A stretch of 64,000 bases of DNA from contig CP092882.1 of assembly GCA_030710605.1 (NCBI GenBank), forward strand, positions 20,532,446-20,596,445, read 5' to 3'. The translations under genes and the position numbers were made by a program. A model generated the notes under the pieces. That model did not search any database. It saw only the letters and a program-made list of their open reading frames with translations, and was not told the origin of the DNA. This DNA comes from Cordylochernes scorpioides. Taxonomy: Eukaryota; Arthropoda; Arachnida; Pseudoscorpiones; Chernetidae. Shown here in pieces: positions 41,311 through 52,612 of the stretch. Numbering within the stretch: position 1 is the stretch's first letter; every line of letters starts with the position of its first letter.

Positions 41311-41603
41311 ATAAGGCACAATTTAGATTATAGATTATAAACACAAGCTAATAGACCTAATCCAAATAAAAAAATAGTGTGTGACGTTTCGGTAACAGCG
41401 TTGTTACCATCTTCAGACAAAAGTACTGAATGAGAGAATTTTACCACAGCATGCTGTGATAACAGGAACTATTTAAAAGCATGCTGTGGTAAAATTCTCT
41501 CATTCAGTACTTTTGTCTGAAGATGGTAACAACGCTGTTACCGAAACGTCACACACTATTTTTTTATTTGGATTTGGTCTTATTACCTTGTGTTTATAAG
41601 CCT
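41311..41603. repeat. Foldback repeat, full length with hammerhead-like core in both arms
   Basis: The left arm (41311-41434) and right arm (41470-41603) are near-perfect inverses. Each carries CTGAAGATGG, hairpin GGTAACA/TGTTACC with loop ACGC, then GAAACGTC (left arm on the minus strand). The spacer also contains an inner inverted pair, GCATGCTGTGGTAAAATTCT. No protein is encoded. Confidence 0.88.
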
Positions 41604-41649
41604 CTAACATAAAATTAGCTATGATACATTAGCGTGCCATCTTTCTTCT

Positions 41650-41790
41650 CTTCTGTTATGAGAATTCGAAACTATTATAGGCGCATATGATTCTTTTAAA
41701 AATGACACAAGTAAGGGCAGTAGAAATTTGTTTAATTTTTAAAAGAATCATATGCATCTATAATAGTTTCGAATTCTCATAAAATGAGCT
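41650..41790. repeat. HP1-related palindrome
   Basis: 'GAGAATTCGAAACTATTATA' and its inverse 'TATAATAGTTTCGAATTCTC' enclose 'AGTAAGGGCAGTAG'. Confidence 0.65.
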
Positions 41791-42311
41791 GTTCAAGACT
41801 TCAAAAAGAGGATATTTACAATTAGAGGTTATAAAACAACTACACAATGTATCCAAGAGATCATTTAGATGGGTTTGAACCAGAGCTAAAAGGAAGGGAA
41901 ATGTGGTTGTAGCCTCACACCACTCAACCAACAATTCAGAACTAGTGAACCCGGCACTGGCCTACTACATTTTACACTTGGGACCAAGATTTTATATTAG
42001 CACTAGCGAACCCGGCCACGCGTTGCAGTGGCTAAATTGAAATATGTTGAATTAACATTATACTAAACTATTCAGTACAGTAAAGTTAATATTCACTAAT
42101 AAAGATAAAAATGTTTTAGCCGATCTAAAGCCCAACGGGATTGAGAATGGAACGTTACGTTAAAATTTGAAAGTGATTTTTATATATATAGACAATATAG
42201 CCCTTCATTGTAATCATTGATTATAATCACTGCATTAATAAATGTCAGTCTTCCCAGTATTCTTTTACCTATGTATGGAAATTTTGGTTTGAATTAGTGA
42301 ACTACTGCGAA

Positions 42312-42801
42312 TTTGTAGACGAATGACCCGGGCAACGCCCGGGTTCACACGATTAAATGTATATTACATATGGAAGATGGACGTAGTTCCCGGAGGGCAC
42401 AGGCGAGGTCACTCTGCCCCCGCGCAACTGTCCAACCGGGAGCGCCCCGCGGCGTCAAAATCGTCACGCGTTCTAGAGGGCGCTGCTCGGCCGTCAGCCG
42501 GGAGATCTCATTTACTCGGCGGGGGCAGGGAAGTCACGTGCTGCGCCGGCAGCCAATCGTCGCGCGCCGCCATCGCCCGTCTCCCGCGAGGGGGCGCTGA
42601 TTGCGAGTGAATTCACGTTTTATTGTAAATAAAAATGCAACGAAAGGTTATTTCTAAAGAGTAATTAGCCAGAAACCATCCCTGTAGTATACTAAACATC
42701 TTCCCAAAGTTTCATCACGATTGGTTGAGCGATGTAGAAGATTATCACTCACGGACGGACCAACGGACCAACCAACAAACATCCATTTTTATATATATAG
42801 A
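42312..42801 (-). mobile_element. Non-autonomous Helitron with GC-rich interior
   Basis: On the minus strand the 5' end is TCTATATATATAAAAATGG, a classic Helitron 5' start. The 3' end has the hairpin CCCGGGCGTTGCCCGGG followed by TCATTCGTCTAC (CTAG expected). 42365-42610 is strongly GC- and CpG-rich, unlike all its surroundings, and looks like captured DNA. Confidence 0.78.
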
Positions 42802-43236
42802 TAAGCATGTTAATATAAATGGGACTTAAGAATGAGGGTGTTATAATCAATTTTCTATTATAATGGAATTATATTGCACTCTATTCACAACTTATAAATA
42901 ACATAGAAGTGGCAATTCCACCACCCAATTTATATTGGACAAAGATTCCAAGGCTAAAACACGGAGCAAGACCATGTCTACCTCCAGTAACTACAACTCC
43001 CCATAACAACAAGGAAGCTGTTGGTAATGGTACACTGATTTTATTTCAGCTTGCTTGTTATTTTGGTTCTTTTAAATTTTGCTAGCAAAAACTGAGTGAT
43101 GAGGCAGTTTCGGATGTATGGAACACATTCTCTATTGATTATTAAAAGCTTGAATTTTGGAATTCCTTTAATTCAACACTTACTTTAATTCAACAGTTTT
43201 AAAAATCCCAATCAGCCTATTTCTTTAAAACAACTG

Positions 43237-43385
43237 ACACAAAGGTACAATTTGGATTATAAATAATAAAAGGTAATAAGACCAAATCCGAATAAATAAA
43301 TAGTGTGTGATGTTTTGGTAACAGTATTGTTACCATCATCAGACACTATTTATTTATTTGCTTTTATTACCTTTTAACAGATTAT
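43237..43385. repeat. Foldback repeat, worn copy
   Basis: 'AAAGGTAATAAGACCAAATC' arm, core with ATCATCAG, short right arm. Confidence 0.65.
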
Positions 43386-43489
43386 AATTCAATACAGACT
43401 TTGATTCAACTGAAAAGGATTCTGATCCCTTGGGGTGTTGAGTTAAAGAAGTTGGAGGATTGTATAAAGGTGTAACAAAGACAGAACAT

Positions 43490-44126
43490 TCAAAGAAAAA
43501 CAGGGTAATATACGTTCCAAAGATCGAAAATCTCTCATCTTTCAACACATGGCAGATTTCGACCATTCCTTTAATTTAGACGATACGATTTCTGTATACA
43601 GGGATATTGGAAACAAGTACCAACGCTTGGTTCTGGAAGCACTGGTGTCCAACTGTACTCCCAGTTTTAACCGGAAGATTGATCTCCCACCGCAATATAC
43701 AATATTTTACGGCCTCACTCGCTGATATGTTTCTGGGTTTTATTGTTATTTACGGTTCAATTTTTATCTCCGTGTTTTGCCTTCAGATTTAATTTTTATC
43801 TCCGTTTTTGCCTCTATTTCTCACACAGAGTTTGGTTTTATTTTTATTTGTAAATATGCAAATTCCCCTTTCCAATCTCCAGTATGTAAAATTCCTTATT
43901 CTTTGCGCGTATATATGTAAATATTTTCGCTTATAAATATGGCACTTTTTTGTCTACACTTGTATTAGACCTGAAGAAGGGCAGTTGCTGCCTGAAAGCT
44001 TGTCGGGTTCTATTAAAAGAATCTTACCACGTTAAAAAAAAAAAAAAAAAATTAAAAGAATCTTACCACGTTACCCTGTTTTTCTTTGAATATTACAGCG
44101 TGGCGATATGATGTCTGATCCTAACC
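43490..44126 (+). mobile_element. Truncated Penelope-like element with 14-bp target duplication
   Basis: CAAAGACAGAACAT lies on both sides (43476-43489 and 44126-44139). The ends are inverted (AAAGAAAAACAGGGTAA and its reverse). 43549-43725 encodes a GIY-YIG protein tail ending 'NRKIDLPPQY', as in the element at 2864. The 3' region has CCTGAAGAAGGGCAG, a hairpin and CTGAAAGCTTGTC, a hammerhead-like terminus. 'ATTAAAAGAATCTTACCACG' is then duplicated around an A run. Confidence 0.82.
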
Positions 44127-44172
44127 AAAGACAGAACATGTACCACAATGTGTAGAAAGAGGCAGGGCATAC

Positions 44173-44330
44173 CTGCGTATGGTGAGGAAGTGAAGAATGT
44201 TGGAAGTACTGTGCAGGGAGTCGTCCAGCACAAAGCTCTTCTTCTCCTCGCTACTCATGTTCTCAATCTTGGCCTGGAGCTCCTCCAGGTGGGTCAGGGT
44301 GTATTGGCTGGTGGAGATGGCATGGTCCAG
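44173..44330 (-). CDS. sin3: sin3 exon 7
   Basis: Encodes LDHAISTNQYTLTHLEELQA then 'SSEEKKSFVLDDSLHSTSNI', aligning with Sin3 'LD..LETN..TI..LE..QKKLS.M..E....F.LDD.LGGTSEVI'. Acceptor GTACTGTAG, donor GTATGC, phases 0 and 2. Part of the HDAC-interaction domain. Confidence 0.92.
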
Positions 44331-44384
44331 CTACAGTACATCTATCTCTCTTGGACAGTGTTCATATATACATATTGTTATATC

Positions 44385-44490
44385 ATATTTGTAAGTGCAA
44401 AGTCGAACTGCTTTTCACATGTGTAGACATGTGGTGCACTTACAGATGATTATCATGGCCTGTACCACGTGTACTAGGGATAAGCAAAAA
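44385..44490 (+). repeat. tRNA-SINE 3' fragment
   Basis: Body from 'TTTGTAAGTGCAAAGTCG' to 'CTAGGGATAAGCAAAAATAA'. Confidence 0.7.
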
Positions 44491-44539
44491 TAAAAATATC
44501 ATCTCTACATCTGCCCCTCTATTTATTCAAAATAATCTA

Positions 44540-44755
44540 TGATATTTGGATTATAAACACAAGGTAATGAGACCAAATCCAAATAAACAAATAGTGTGTG
44601 ACGTTTCGGTAACAGCGTTGTTACCATCTTCAGACAAAAGTACTGAATGAAGTACTGAATACTGAATATTGTCTGAAGATGGTAACAACGCTGTTACCGA
44701 AACGTCACACACTATTTATTTGGATTTGGTCTTATTACCTTGTATTTATAGTATC
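44540..44755. repeat. Foldback repeat
   Basis: Both arms carry the CTGAAGATGG-hairpin-GAAACGTC core, with a very short spacer made of 'AGTACTGAAT' repeats. Confidence 0.85.
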
Positions 44756-45122
44756 ATTCCTTTTGTAACATTGTTATTGTTTATATGTTGATTATTTATA
44801 TTGAGTGAGGAGTGACGGACGCGAAGACTAAAGATCACCAACTACGAAGAAGTCTCTCAACAAATAAACATAGTAACCTTAGTAGGTAAGTTATTCATTA
44901 TTTACTTTTTTAAAATTTACCTTGATTATGGAAACCCACTCGGGGAAACATGTACGAGACAAAGAAGGAGAGAATGGATCACATGGAGGCATGGATCACA
45001 CAGACTATATTACAGCTATTATATCTGATCCATGTCGATAACATCTCTCTTCATTTGTTTCTGGATTTTCCTGTTGAAGAGCAAATTTTGCTTGAAAGCT
45101 TGCAACACCTCAAAATAAAGAA

Positions 45123-45322
45123 ACTCTTGCAAAATTCCAACCCCACCAGCGAGTACAAGTAACCAAACGGGGCTGTGGCACATTTGTAAGTGCAAAGTCG
45201 AACTGCTCTTCACATGTGTAGACATGTGGTGCACTTACAGTAAAAGCAGTCGCCTACTTCTACCCACCATGATTATCAAGGCCTGTACCACTTGTACTAG
45301 GGATAAGCAAAAAAAAAAAAGA
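45123..45322 (+). repeat. tRNA-SINE body and tail, without head
   Basis: From 'CTTGCAAAATTCCAACCCCA' to the A run. Upstream 45070-45120 is a Penelope-like end (CTGTTGAAGAGC...GAAAGCTTGC). Confidence 0.75.
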
Positions 45323-45554
45323 AACTCTTTGCCCAAAAAGCTAGTTTTCCTTATTCAAAACTATTCAAATTTTAACAAACAAAAAGCAAAAAAAAAAGTT
45401 GTGGTAAGATTATTTTGTATTGTCCTACTTGTTCCAGTCTATACCCCAATTCATGGAGGATGTGCACATCTAGCATGCCTAGAGACTTGTTCAGGAAGAA
45501 CTGTTTGACTTGATGCATTCTTGAATGTGCTGTGGGGATGAATTTGAGGTGACC

Positions 45555-45845
45555 TTGATAAGGCACAATTTGGATTATAGATTATAAACACAAGGTAATA
45601 AGACCAAATCCAAATAAATAAATAGTGTGTGACGTTTCGGTAACAGCATTAAACCTGAAGGGTTTTTACCCGAAAGCTTGCACCTATTCATCAATAAAAG
45701 AAACTCGTCTTCCTTCACCATGTTTTTCGTCTAATAAAAGTACAGAATGTTCAGTACTTTTGTCTGAAGATGGTAACAACGCTGTTACAGAAACGTCACA
45801 CACTATTTATTTATTTGGATTTGGTCTTATTACCTTGTGTTTGAG
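45555..45845. repeat. Foldback repeat interrupted by a Penelope-like end
   Basis: The left arm breaks off after 'GGTAACAGCATT'. The insert 'AAACCTGAAGGGTTTTTACC' with hairpin and CGAAAGCTTGC follows. The right arm then returns with the full core. Confidence 0.78.
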
Positions 45846-45923
45846 GTGACCTGTTCATTTTGATTAAGTAAATCCACATATCACATATTTCTCAATATAA
45901 ATGTGTTGAGAGAGATAGATTAC

Positions 45924-46046
45924 CTCAAACCTCTCGTCCTCACAGCGGTACATCTTCTCCTCAAAGGGAGTCTTGGGGGTGGTGAGGAAGGAGGTGGCTT
46001 GTTCGTCGGACCAACAAGGGAAGGAGATGTATGTGTCGTTGAGGAC
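45924..46046 (-). CDS. sin3: sin3 exon 6
   Basis: Encodes [20 protein letters not shown] then '[19 protein letters not shown]'. This is the most recognisable Sin3 block (VLNDTWVSFPSWSED ... [17 protein letters not shown]) in the HDAC-interaction domain. Acceptor GATGTGTAG, donor GTAATC, phase 0 at both ends. Confidence 0.96.
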
Positions 46047-46234
46047 CTACACATCACTCAACATTTAATATTGGGATGGAGAACATTTCCTGGTGACATA
46101 AATATGTGGATAGAATAGCCTGCTGTGAAGTCACTAAACTGCCTTGTTAGCAGTAACTACCTTCAAGAGGAAGAAGAAGTGAAGAAGATCAGAATGTTTT
46201 TTTGACCAAAAGTTTTTATGATGTGATTACACAA

Positions 46235-46325
46235 TAAACAATAGAACATGAGAGGACACTCCCAATAGAGAAAACCTCTCCACACTTTGCAGGTGTAGTC
46301 AATTACAGAGATGTAGTTCTATTAG
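46235..46325. repeat. MITE remnant
   Basis: 'GAGGACACTCCCAATAGAGA' and 'GAGATGTAGTTCTATTAGAG' remain of the CAGTAGAACCTC family. Confidence 0.45.
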
Positions 46326-46584
46326 AGTGTGTGAGGCAATAGGAAACCATGGCTGCATTAATAGTCCCACCATATATAGGTGACAGGAGTTTAATTCCAC
46401 TCTACCCGTTGTTGTAGGTTTATGGTTATAATCTCCCTATTTGCTATAGAAGAAACACAAGTTCTTTTATAAGACAACAACCATACAAGACTTCGGGTAA
46501 GATGTCCTTCTAAGGACTTTTGTACCCATAGAAGGATGTCTTGTCCAAAAGCTTGTACAATTGTCCTCTTATAAAAAAAACTCG

Positions 46585-48215
46585 GTGGATGAGAGGGTAA
46601 CATGCTCGATTCCCAACAATAAGTCAGTGGATGAGAGGGTAACACGCTCGATTCCCAACAATAAGTCAGTGGATGAGAGGGTAACACGCTCGATTCCCAA
46701 CAATAAGTCAGTGGATGAGAGGGTAACACGCTCGATTCCCGACAATAAGTCAGTGGATGAGAGGGTAACACGCTCGATTCCCGACAATAAGTCGGTGGAT
46801 GAGAGGGTAACACGCTAGATTCCCGACAATAAGTCGGTGGATGAGAGGGTAACACGCTAGATTCCCGACAATAAGTCGGTGGATGAGAGGGTAACACGCT
46901 CGATTCCCGACAATAAGTCGGTGGATGAGAGGGTAACACGCTCGATTCCCGACAATAAGTCGGTGGATGAGAGGGTAACACGCTCGATTCCCGACAATAA
47001 GTCGGTGGATGAGAGGGTAACACGCTCGATTCCCGACAATAAGTCGGTGGATGAGAGGGTAACACGCTCGATTCCCGACAATAAGTCGGTGGATGAGAGG
47101 GTAACACGCTCGATTCCCGACAATAAGTTGGTGGATGAGAGGGTAACACGCTCGATTCCCGACAATAAGTCGGTGGATGAGAGGGTAACACGCTCGATTC
47201 CCGACAATAAGTCAGTGGATGAGAGGGTAACACGCTCGATTCCCCACAATAAGTCAGTGGATGAGAGGGTAACACGCTAGATTCCCGACAATAAGTCAGT
47301 GGATGAGAGGGTAACACGCTAGATTCCCGACAATAAGTCAGTGGATGAGAGGGTAACACGCTAGATTCCCGACAATAAGTCAGTGGATGAGAGGGTAACA
47401 CGCTCGATTCCCGACAATAAGTCAGTGGATGAGAGGGTAACACGCTCGATTCCCGACAATAAGTCGGTGGATGAGAGGGTAACATGCTCGATTCCCGACA
47501 ATAAGTCGGTGGATGAGAGGGTAACACGCTCGATTCCCAACAATAAGTCGGTGGATGAGAGGGTAACACGCTCGTTTCCCGACAATAAGTCGGTGGATGA
47601 GAGGGTAACACGCTCGATTCCCGACAATAAGTCGGTGGATGAGAGGGTAACACGCTAGATTCCCGACAATAAGTCAGTGGATGAGAGGGTAACACGCTCG
47701 ATTCCCAACAATAAGTCGGTGGATGAGAGGGTAACACGCTCGTTTCCCAACAATAAGTCGGTGGATGAGAGGGTAACACGCTCGATTCCCGACAATAAGT
47801 CGGTGGATGAGAGGGTAACACGCTCGATTCCCGACAATAAGTCGGTGGATGAGAGGGTAACACGCTAGATTCCCGACAATAAGTCGGTGGATGAGAGGGT
47901 AACACGCTCGATTCCCAACAATAAGTCGGTGGATGAGAGGGTAACACGCTCGATTCCCAACAATAAGTCGGTGGATGAGAGGGTAACACGCTCGATTCCC
48001 GACAATAAGTCGGTGGATGAGAGGGTAACACGCTCGATTCCCGACAATAAGTCGGTGGATGAGAGGGTAACACGCTCGATTCCCGACAATAAGTCAATGG
48101 ATGAGAGGGTAACACGCTCGATTCCCGACAATAAGTCTGTGGATGAGAGGGTAACACGCTCGATTCCCGACAATAAGTCTGTGGATGAGAGGGTAACACA
48201 CTCGATTCCCGACAG
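46585..48215. repeat. 42-bp tandem array (about 39 copies), tRNA-like unit
   Basis: Unit starts GTCGGTGGATGAGAGGGTAA and continues CACGCTCGATTCCCGACAAT, then AA. Copies differ at only a few sites. The unit reads like the 5' half of a tRNA (D-arm region with an A-box-like GATGAGAGGGTAACACGC). After the last copy, 48216-48240 supplies a T-arm-like GGGATTGAATCCCGC. Because 42 is a multiple of 3, long reading frames appear on both strands, but they are side effects of the repeat. Lies in sin3 intron 5. Confidence 0.93.
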
Positions 48216-48551
48216 TCATGAACCGGGATTGAATCCCGCTTTAAAAATTGTTTAATATGTCTAACCTTCACATATTATTCATTGTTTCAATTATCATGAA
48301 CTAGGTTGCTCTTGCTGAGCGGTACCTATTAATGTGATTTGAACCAGAGATCCTCTTATAAAAGAAGCTCTTCTCCCCAACTTGTGTTTTTTCTTCAATA
48401 GTGCCAATTATTGAAATTTAGATGTCAATAAACCTCATAGAACCAGCATATCAGATGTCCATTATTAAAGGTGACCAACAAGTCAAACCAATCCATATAA
48501 GTAAAATAATAGATCCAGGTAAAAAGAAAAGAAAGGTAAGTATGGCCATAC

Positions 48552-48691
48552 CTCCCTACAGAGGTCAGTTCTGCCGGAACAAGAAGGGTGAGGGTAGGTG
48601 CTGGGCAGGATGCGGTAACTGGCTCCTTTGGCCTTCAGACTGTAGTAATCTGAACACACATAGCGGCTGATCACACGGCAATCCACCAAAC
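48552..48691 (-). CDS. sin3: sin3 exon 5
   Basis: Encodes 'VDCRVISRYVCSDYYSLKAK', 'GASYRILPSTYPHPSCSGRT' and 'DLCRE', matching the start of the HDAC-interaction domain ('C.R.G.SYRALP.SY..P.C.GRT..C.E'). Donor GTATGG, phase 0. The acceptor chosen (GACGGAG before GTTTGG) satisfies phase 1 and gives 140 nt, but its polypyrimidine tract is poor, so the start is less certain. Confidence 0.88.
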
Positions 48692-49374
48692 CTCCGTCAT
48701 TATCTTCATATGTAGTTCTTCTATACAGTTCCTCCATTGTATCCTTCACATCACTCACATATTTTTTTGAACATATAAAGATTGTCTTTTCTTTGTTGAG
48801 ATGGCCTCTATAATTATACAACCTGATCTGGTACATTTTTTACCCTTTGTTCTATTTTTTAATGAAATAAATATTTGTTGCAAAACACCAAACTCTCGAG
48901 CAGGTCCTGGTCCCCAGTAGTGCAATGTTTCTCTATCTAGACCTCTCAACCTACCTTCCAGTCCAATTCTTCCTACCATTCTATCCATTTCACCTCCCAT
49001 AATTTTCTTCAACAATCCATTTCACCTTAATTTTTGTCTTATTTAATTTCAAGATCCTTTTCTGATGAGATCTTAAACAAATTTCATTCCTCTCTCAATC
49101 TTCTAAGGACTTTTTCATTTCTGACACTGTTAACCCATTTTCCTCCAGAGCCACATTTCAAATTCTGCTAATCTTTCCTTTGTCCTTCCCAATGGCCAAG
49201 TCTTTGACCCAGACAATATATTCCACTCCAATTCTGACTACCATAGCATAGAGCGAGGTTGAAGTTATCAAGTACTAAGAACAAAATCAGCTGCACAATC
49301 TATATAAAGAGTTTTGAAGTGCAACATTGGTATGCTAAATGCACTAAATTGAGGGGGGATGATTCCTCTTAAAT

Positions 49375-51700
49375 TCTTGCAACCAACCATGGACTTGTTA
49401 TGGTCTCAGAGCAACCAACCTTGGAATAGTTGTAGTCACAAGGTGAACAATTTTTCCATTGTTGTAGAACACAAGGCAACCAACTTTGCCATTGTTGTGG
49501 TCACAGACTAACCAAATTTGCCCATGTTGCAGTCACAAGGCAACCAACTTTGCCATTGTTGTAGTCACAGACTAACAAATTTTGCCATTGTTGCAGTCAC
49601 AATGCAACCAACTTTGCTATTGTTGTAGTCACAGACTAACCAACTTTACCATTGTTGTAGTCAGAGACTAACAAATTTTGTCATTGTTGCAGTCACAAGG
49701 CAGCCAACTTTGCTATTGTTGTAGTCACAGACTAACCAACTTTACCATTGTTGTAGTCACAGACTAACAAATTTTGCCATTGTTGCAGTCACAATGCAAC
49801 CAACTTTGCTATTGTTGTAGTCACAGACTAACCAACTTTACCATTGTTGTAGTCACAGACTAACAAATTTTGCCATTGTTGTAGTCACAAGGCAACCAAC
49901 TTTGCTATTGTTGTAGTCACAGACTAACCAACTTTACCATTGTTGTAGTCACAGACTAACAAATTTTGCCATTGTTGCAGTCACAAGGCAGCCAACTTTG
50001 CTATTGTTGTAGTCACAGACTAACCAACTTTACCATTGTTGTAGTCACAGACTAACAAATTTTGCCATTGTTGCAGTCACAAGGCAGCCAACTTTGCTAT
50101 TGTTGTAGTCACAGACTAACCAACTTTACCATTGTTGTAGTCACAGACTAACAAATTTTGCCATTGTTGCAGTCACAATGCAACCAACTTTGCTATTGTT
50201 GTAGTCACAGACTAACCAACTTTACCATTGTTGTAGTCACAGACTAACAAATTTTGCCATTGTTGTAGTCACAAGGCAACCAACTTTGCTATTGTTGTAG
50301 TCACAGACTAACCAACTTTACCATTGTTGTAGTCACAGACTAACAAATTTTGCCATTGTTGTAGTCACAAGGCAACCAACTTTGCTATTGTTGTAGTCAC
50401 AGACTAACCAACTTTACCATTGTTGTAGCCACAGGCTAACAAATTTTGCCATTGTTGAAGTCACAAGGCAACCAACTTTGCCATTGTTGCAGTCACAGGC
50501 TAATCAACTTTACCATTGTTGTAGTCACAGACTAACAAATTTTGCCATTGTTGAAGTCACAAGGTAACCAACTTTGCCATTGTTGTAGTTTCATGGCAAC
50601 TAACTTTGCCATTGTTGTTGTCACAGAGTAACCAACTTTGTCATTGTTTTAGTAACAGAGCAACCAACTTTCCCATTGTGAAGCCACAAGGTAACCAACT
50701 TTGCCATTGTTGTTGTCACTGAGTAACCAACTTTGTCATTGTTTTAGTAACAGAGCAACCAACTTTCCCATTGTGAAGCCGCAAGGTAACCAACTTTGCC
50801 ATTGTTGTTGTCACTGAGTAACCAACTTTGTCATTGTTTTAGTAACAGAGCAACCAACTTTCCCATTGTGAAGCCACAAGGTAACCAACTTTGCCATTGT
50901 TGTTGTCACTGAGTAACCAACTTTGTCATTGTTTTAGTAACAGAGCAACCAACTTTCCCATTGTGAAGCCACAAGGTAACCAACTTTGCCATTGTTGTTG
51001 TCACTGAGTAACCAACTTTGTCATTGTTTTAGTAACAGAGCAACCAACTTTCCCATTGTGAAGCCACAAGGTAACCAACTTTGCCATTGTTGTTGTCACT
51101 GAGTAACCAACTTTGTCATTGTTTTAGTAACAGAGCAACCAACTTTCCCATTGTGAAGCCACAAGGTAACCAACTTTGCCATTGTTGTTGTCACTGAGTA
51201 ACCAACTTTGTCATTGTTTTAGTAACAGAGCAACCAACTTTCCCATTGTGAAGCCACAAGGTAACCAACTTTGCCATTGTTGTTGTCACTGAGTAACCAA
51301 CTTTGTCATTGTTTTAGTAACAGAGCAACCAACTTTCCCATTGTGAAGCCACAAGGTAACCAACTTTGCCATTGTTGTTGTCACTGAGTAACCAACTTTG
51401 TCATTGTTTTAGTAACAGAGCAACCAACTTTCCCATTGTGAAGCCACAAGGTAACCAACTTTGCCATTGTTGTTGTCACTGAGTAACCAACTTTGTCATT
51501 GTTTTAGTAACAGAGCAACCAACTTTCCCATTGTGAAGCCACAAGGTAACCAACTTTGCCATTGTTGTTGTCACTGAGTAACCAACTTTGTCATTGTTTT
51601 AGTAACAGAGCAACCAACTTTCCCATTGTGAAGCCACAAGGTAACCAACTTTGCCATTGTTGTTGTCACTAGTAACCAACTTTGCCATTGTTGAAATGCA
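49375..51700. repeat. Higher-order tandem array, 96-bp then 95-bp trimers of a 32-bp unit
   Basis: The basic 32-bp unit is 'CAACTTTGCCATTGTTGTAG...'. In 49.5-50.45 kb three variants alternate to give a 96-bp period. In 50.66-51.65 kb a different set, one with 31 bp (CAACTTTCCCATTGTGAAGC), gives a 95-bp period of almost identical copies. The edges are more diverged single units. Lies in sin3 intron 4. Confidence 0.92.
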
Positions 51701-52032
51701 CGGCTATCAACTTTGGGAATATGTAGTTACAGGGCAACTAACTTCAAAATTTTGGTCACAAGACAACCAATGTTATAACGAACAAGAAAACTTTGATAAA
51801 GATGAGTGGATTACACATTTAAAAAAAAAAAAAATCAACATTATTAAAGATTATCTTTATATCCAAGATATCTCTGAGTTTTTTTAAATGCTACACACCC
51901 ATATATATTACCAAGTAGGTAGTTTATCTATTTAGACCTGTGGTGATGTTACATCTTAGATTTTCAGCTTTCCACACCTTGAAACCCCATGATCCAACAT
52001 ATATGCCACCCAGTTAAAACAGAACAACTTAC

Positions 52033-52160
52033 CAACTTCATGTTCAAAATCTTCCGGGATGTCTTTAGTGGGGAGGTCCGTGCGGACCAGGACCCCCTCG
52101 TCTGGCTCTCCTTCCAGTCCCAGAATGTTGCGCATGCCCAGGCACAGCTCCGGGTAGCCC
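52033..52160 (-). CDS. sin3: sin3 exon 4, end of PAH3
   Basis: Encodes GYPELCLGMRNILGLEGEPD then 'LPTKDIPEDFEHEV'. GYPEL..... matches the last PAH3 helix ('KFPELFNWFK.FLG'). Acceptor GTTCTAG, donor GTAAGT, phases 2 and 1. Confidence 0.88.
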
Positions 52161-52399
52161 CTAGAACCCTACACTGTTGTCCAATGATTTAATATATGCT
52201 AGGGCAGAGCTTTAGTTAGTTGCTCTCTTATTATAGGCAATATAAGACAAAATCCAAGTTAATTAATAAAGAGTGAATTTTCTGGTAGAGCGTGGTTAGC
52301 ATCATCAGATGGTACTGAATGAGAAAAGGTATAGCAGCATATTTTTAATAGTTGGTAGTGTTATAGGTAGGAAGGTACACAATGATGAAATTGTAAAAG

Positions 52400-52612
52400 A
52401 TTTTTTTTTTTTGCTTATCCCTAGTACACGTGGTACAGGCCATGATAATCATGGTGGGTAGTTAGTGACTGGTTTTACTGTAAGCGCACCACATGTTTAT
52501 ACATGTGAAAAGCAGTTCGACTTTGCACTTACAAATGTGCCAGAGCCCCGTTTGGTTACTTGCACTCGCTGGTGGAGTTGGACTTTTGCAAGAATCGGGG
52601 GGGGGGGGCCAT
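52400..52612 (-). repeat. tRNA-SINE, 3' two-thirds
   Basis: A-rich end, conserved block and body to 'GAATCGGGGGGG'. Head lost. Confidence 0.75.

Noticed and set aside
41934..42045. 'CTAGTGAACCCGGC' motifs as extra Helitron ends
   Set aside because: Two such motifs lie close together, but hairpins and partners at the other end were not convincing, so no element is called.
42323..42610. Plus-strand frames of 95 and 76 codons in the GC-rich patch
   Set aside because: High GC alone lowers stop frequency. No motif, no splice context, and the patch is inside a Helitron.
46585..48215. CRISPR-like look of the 42-bp array
   Set aside because: Units are directly adjacent with no variable spacers, and the context is an animal genome with introns.
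46391..48271. Minus-strand 626-codon frame repeating CRESSVLPSHPPTY
   Set aside because: It is produced by the 42-bp array, whose length is a multiple of three. Several frames on both strands are equally open, the peptide has no non-repeat domain, and it lies in an intron of sin3.
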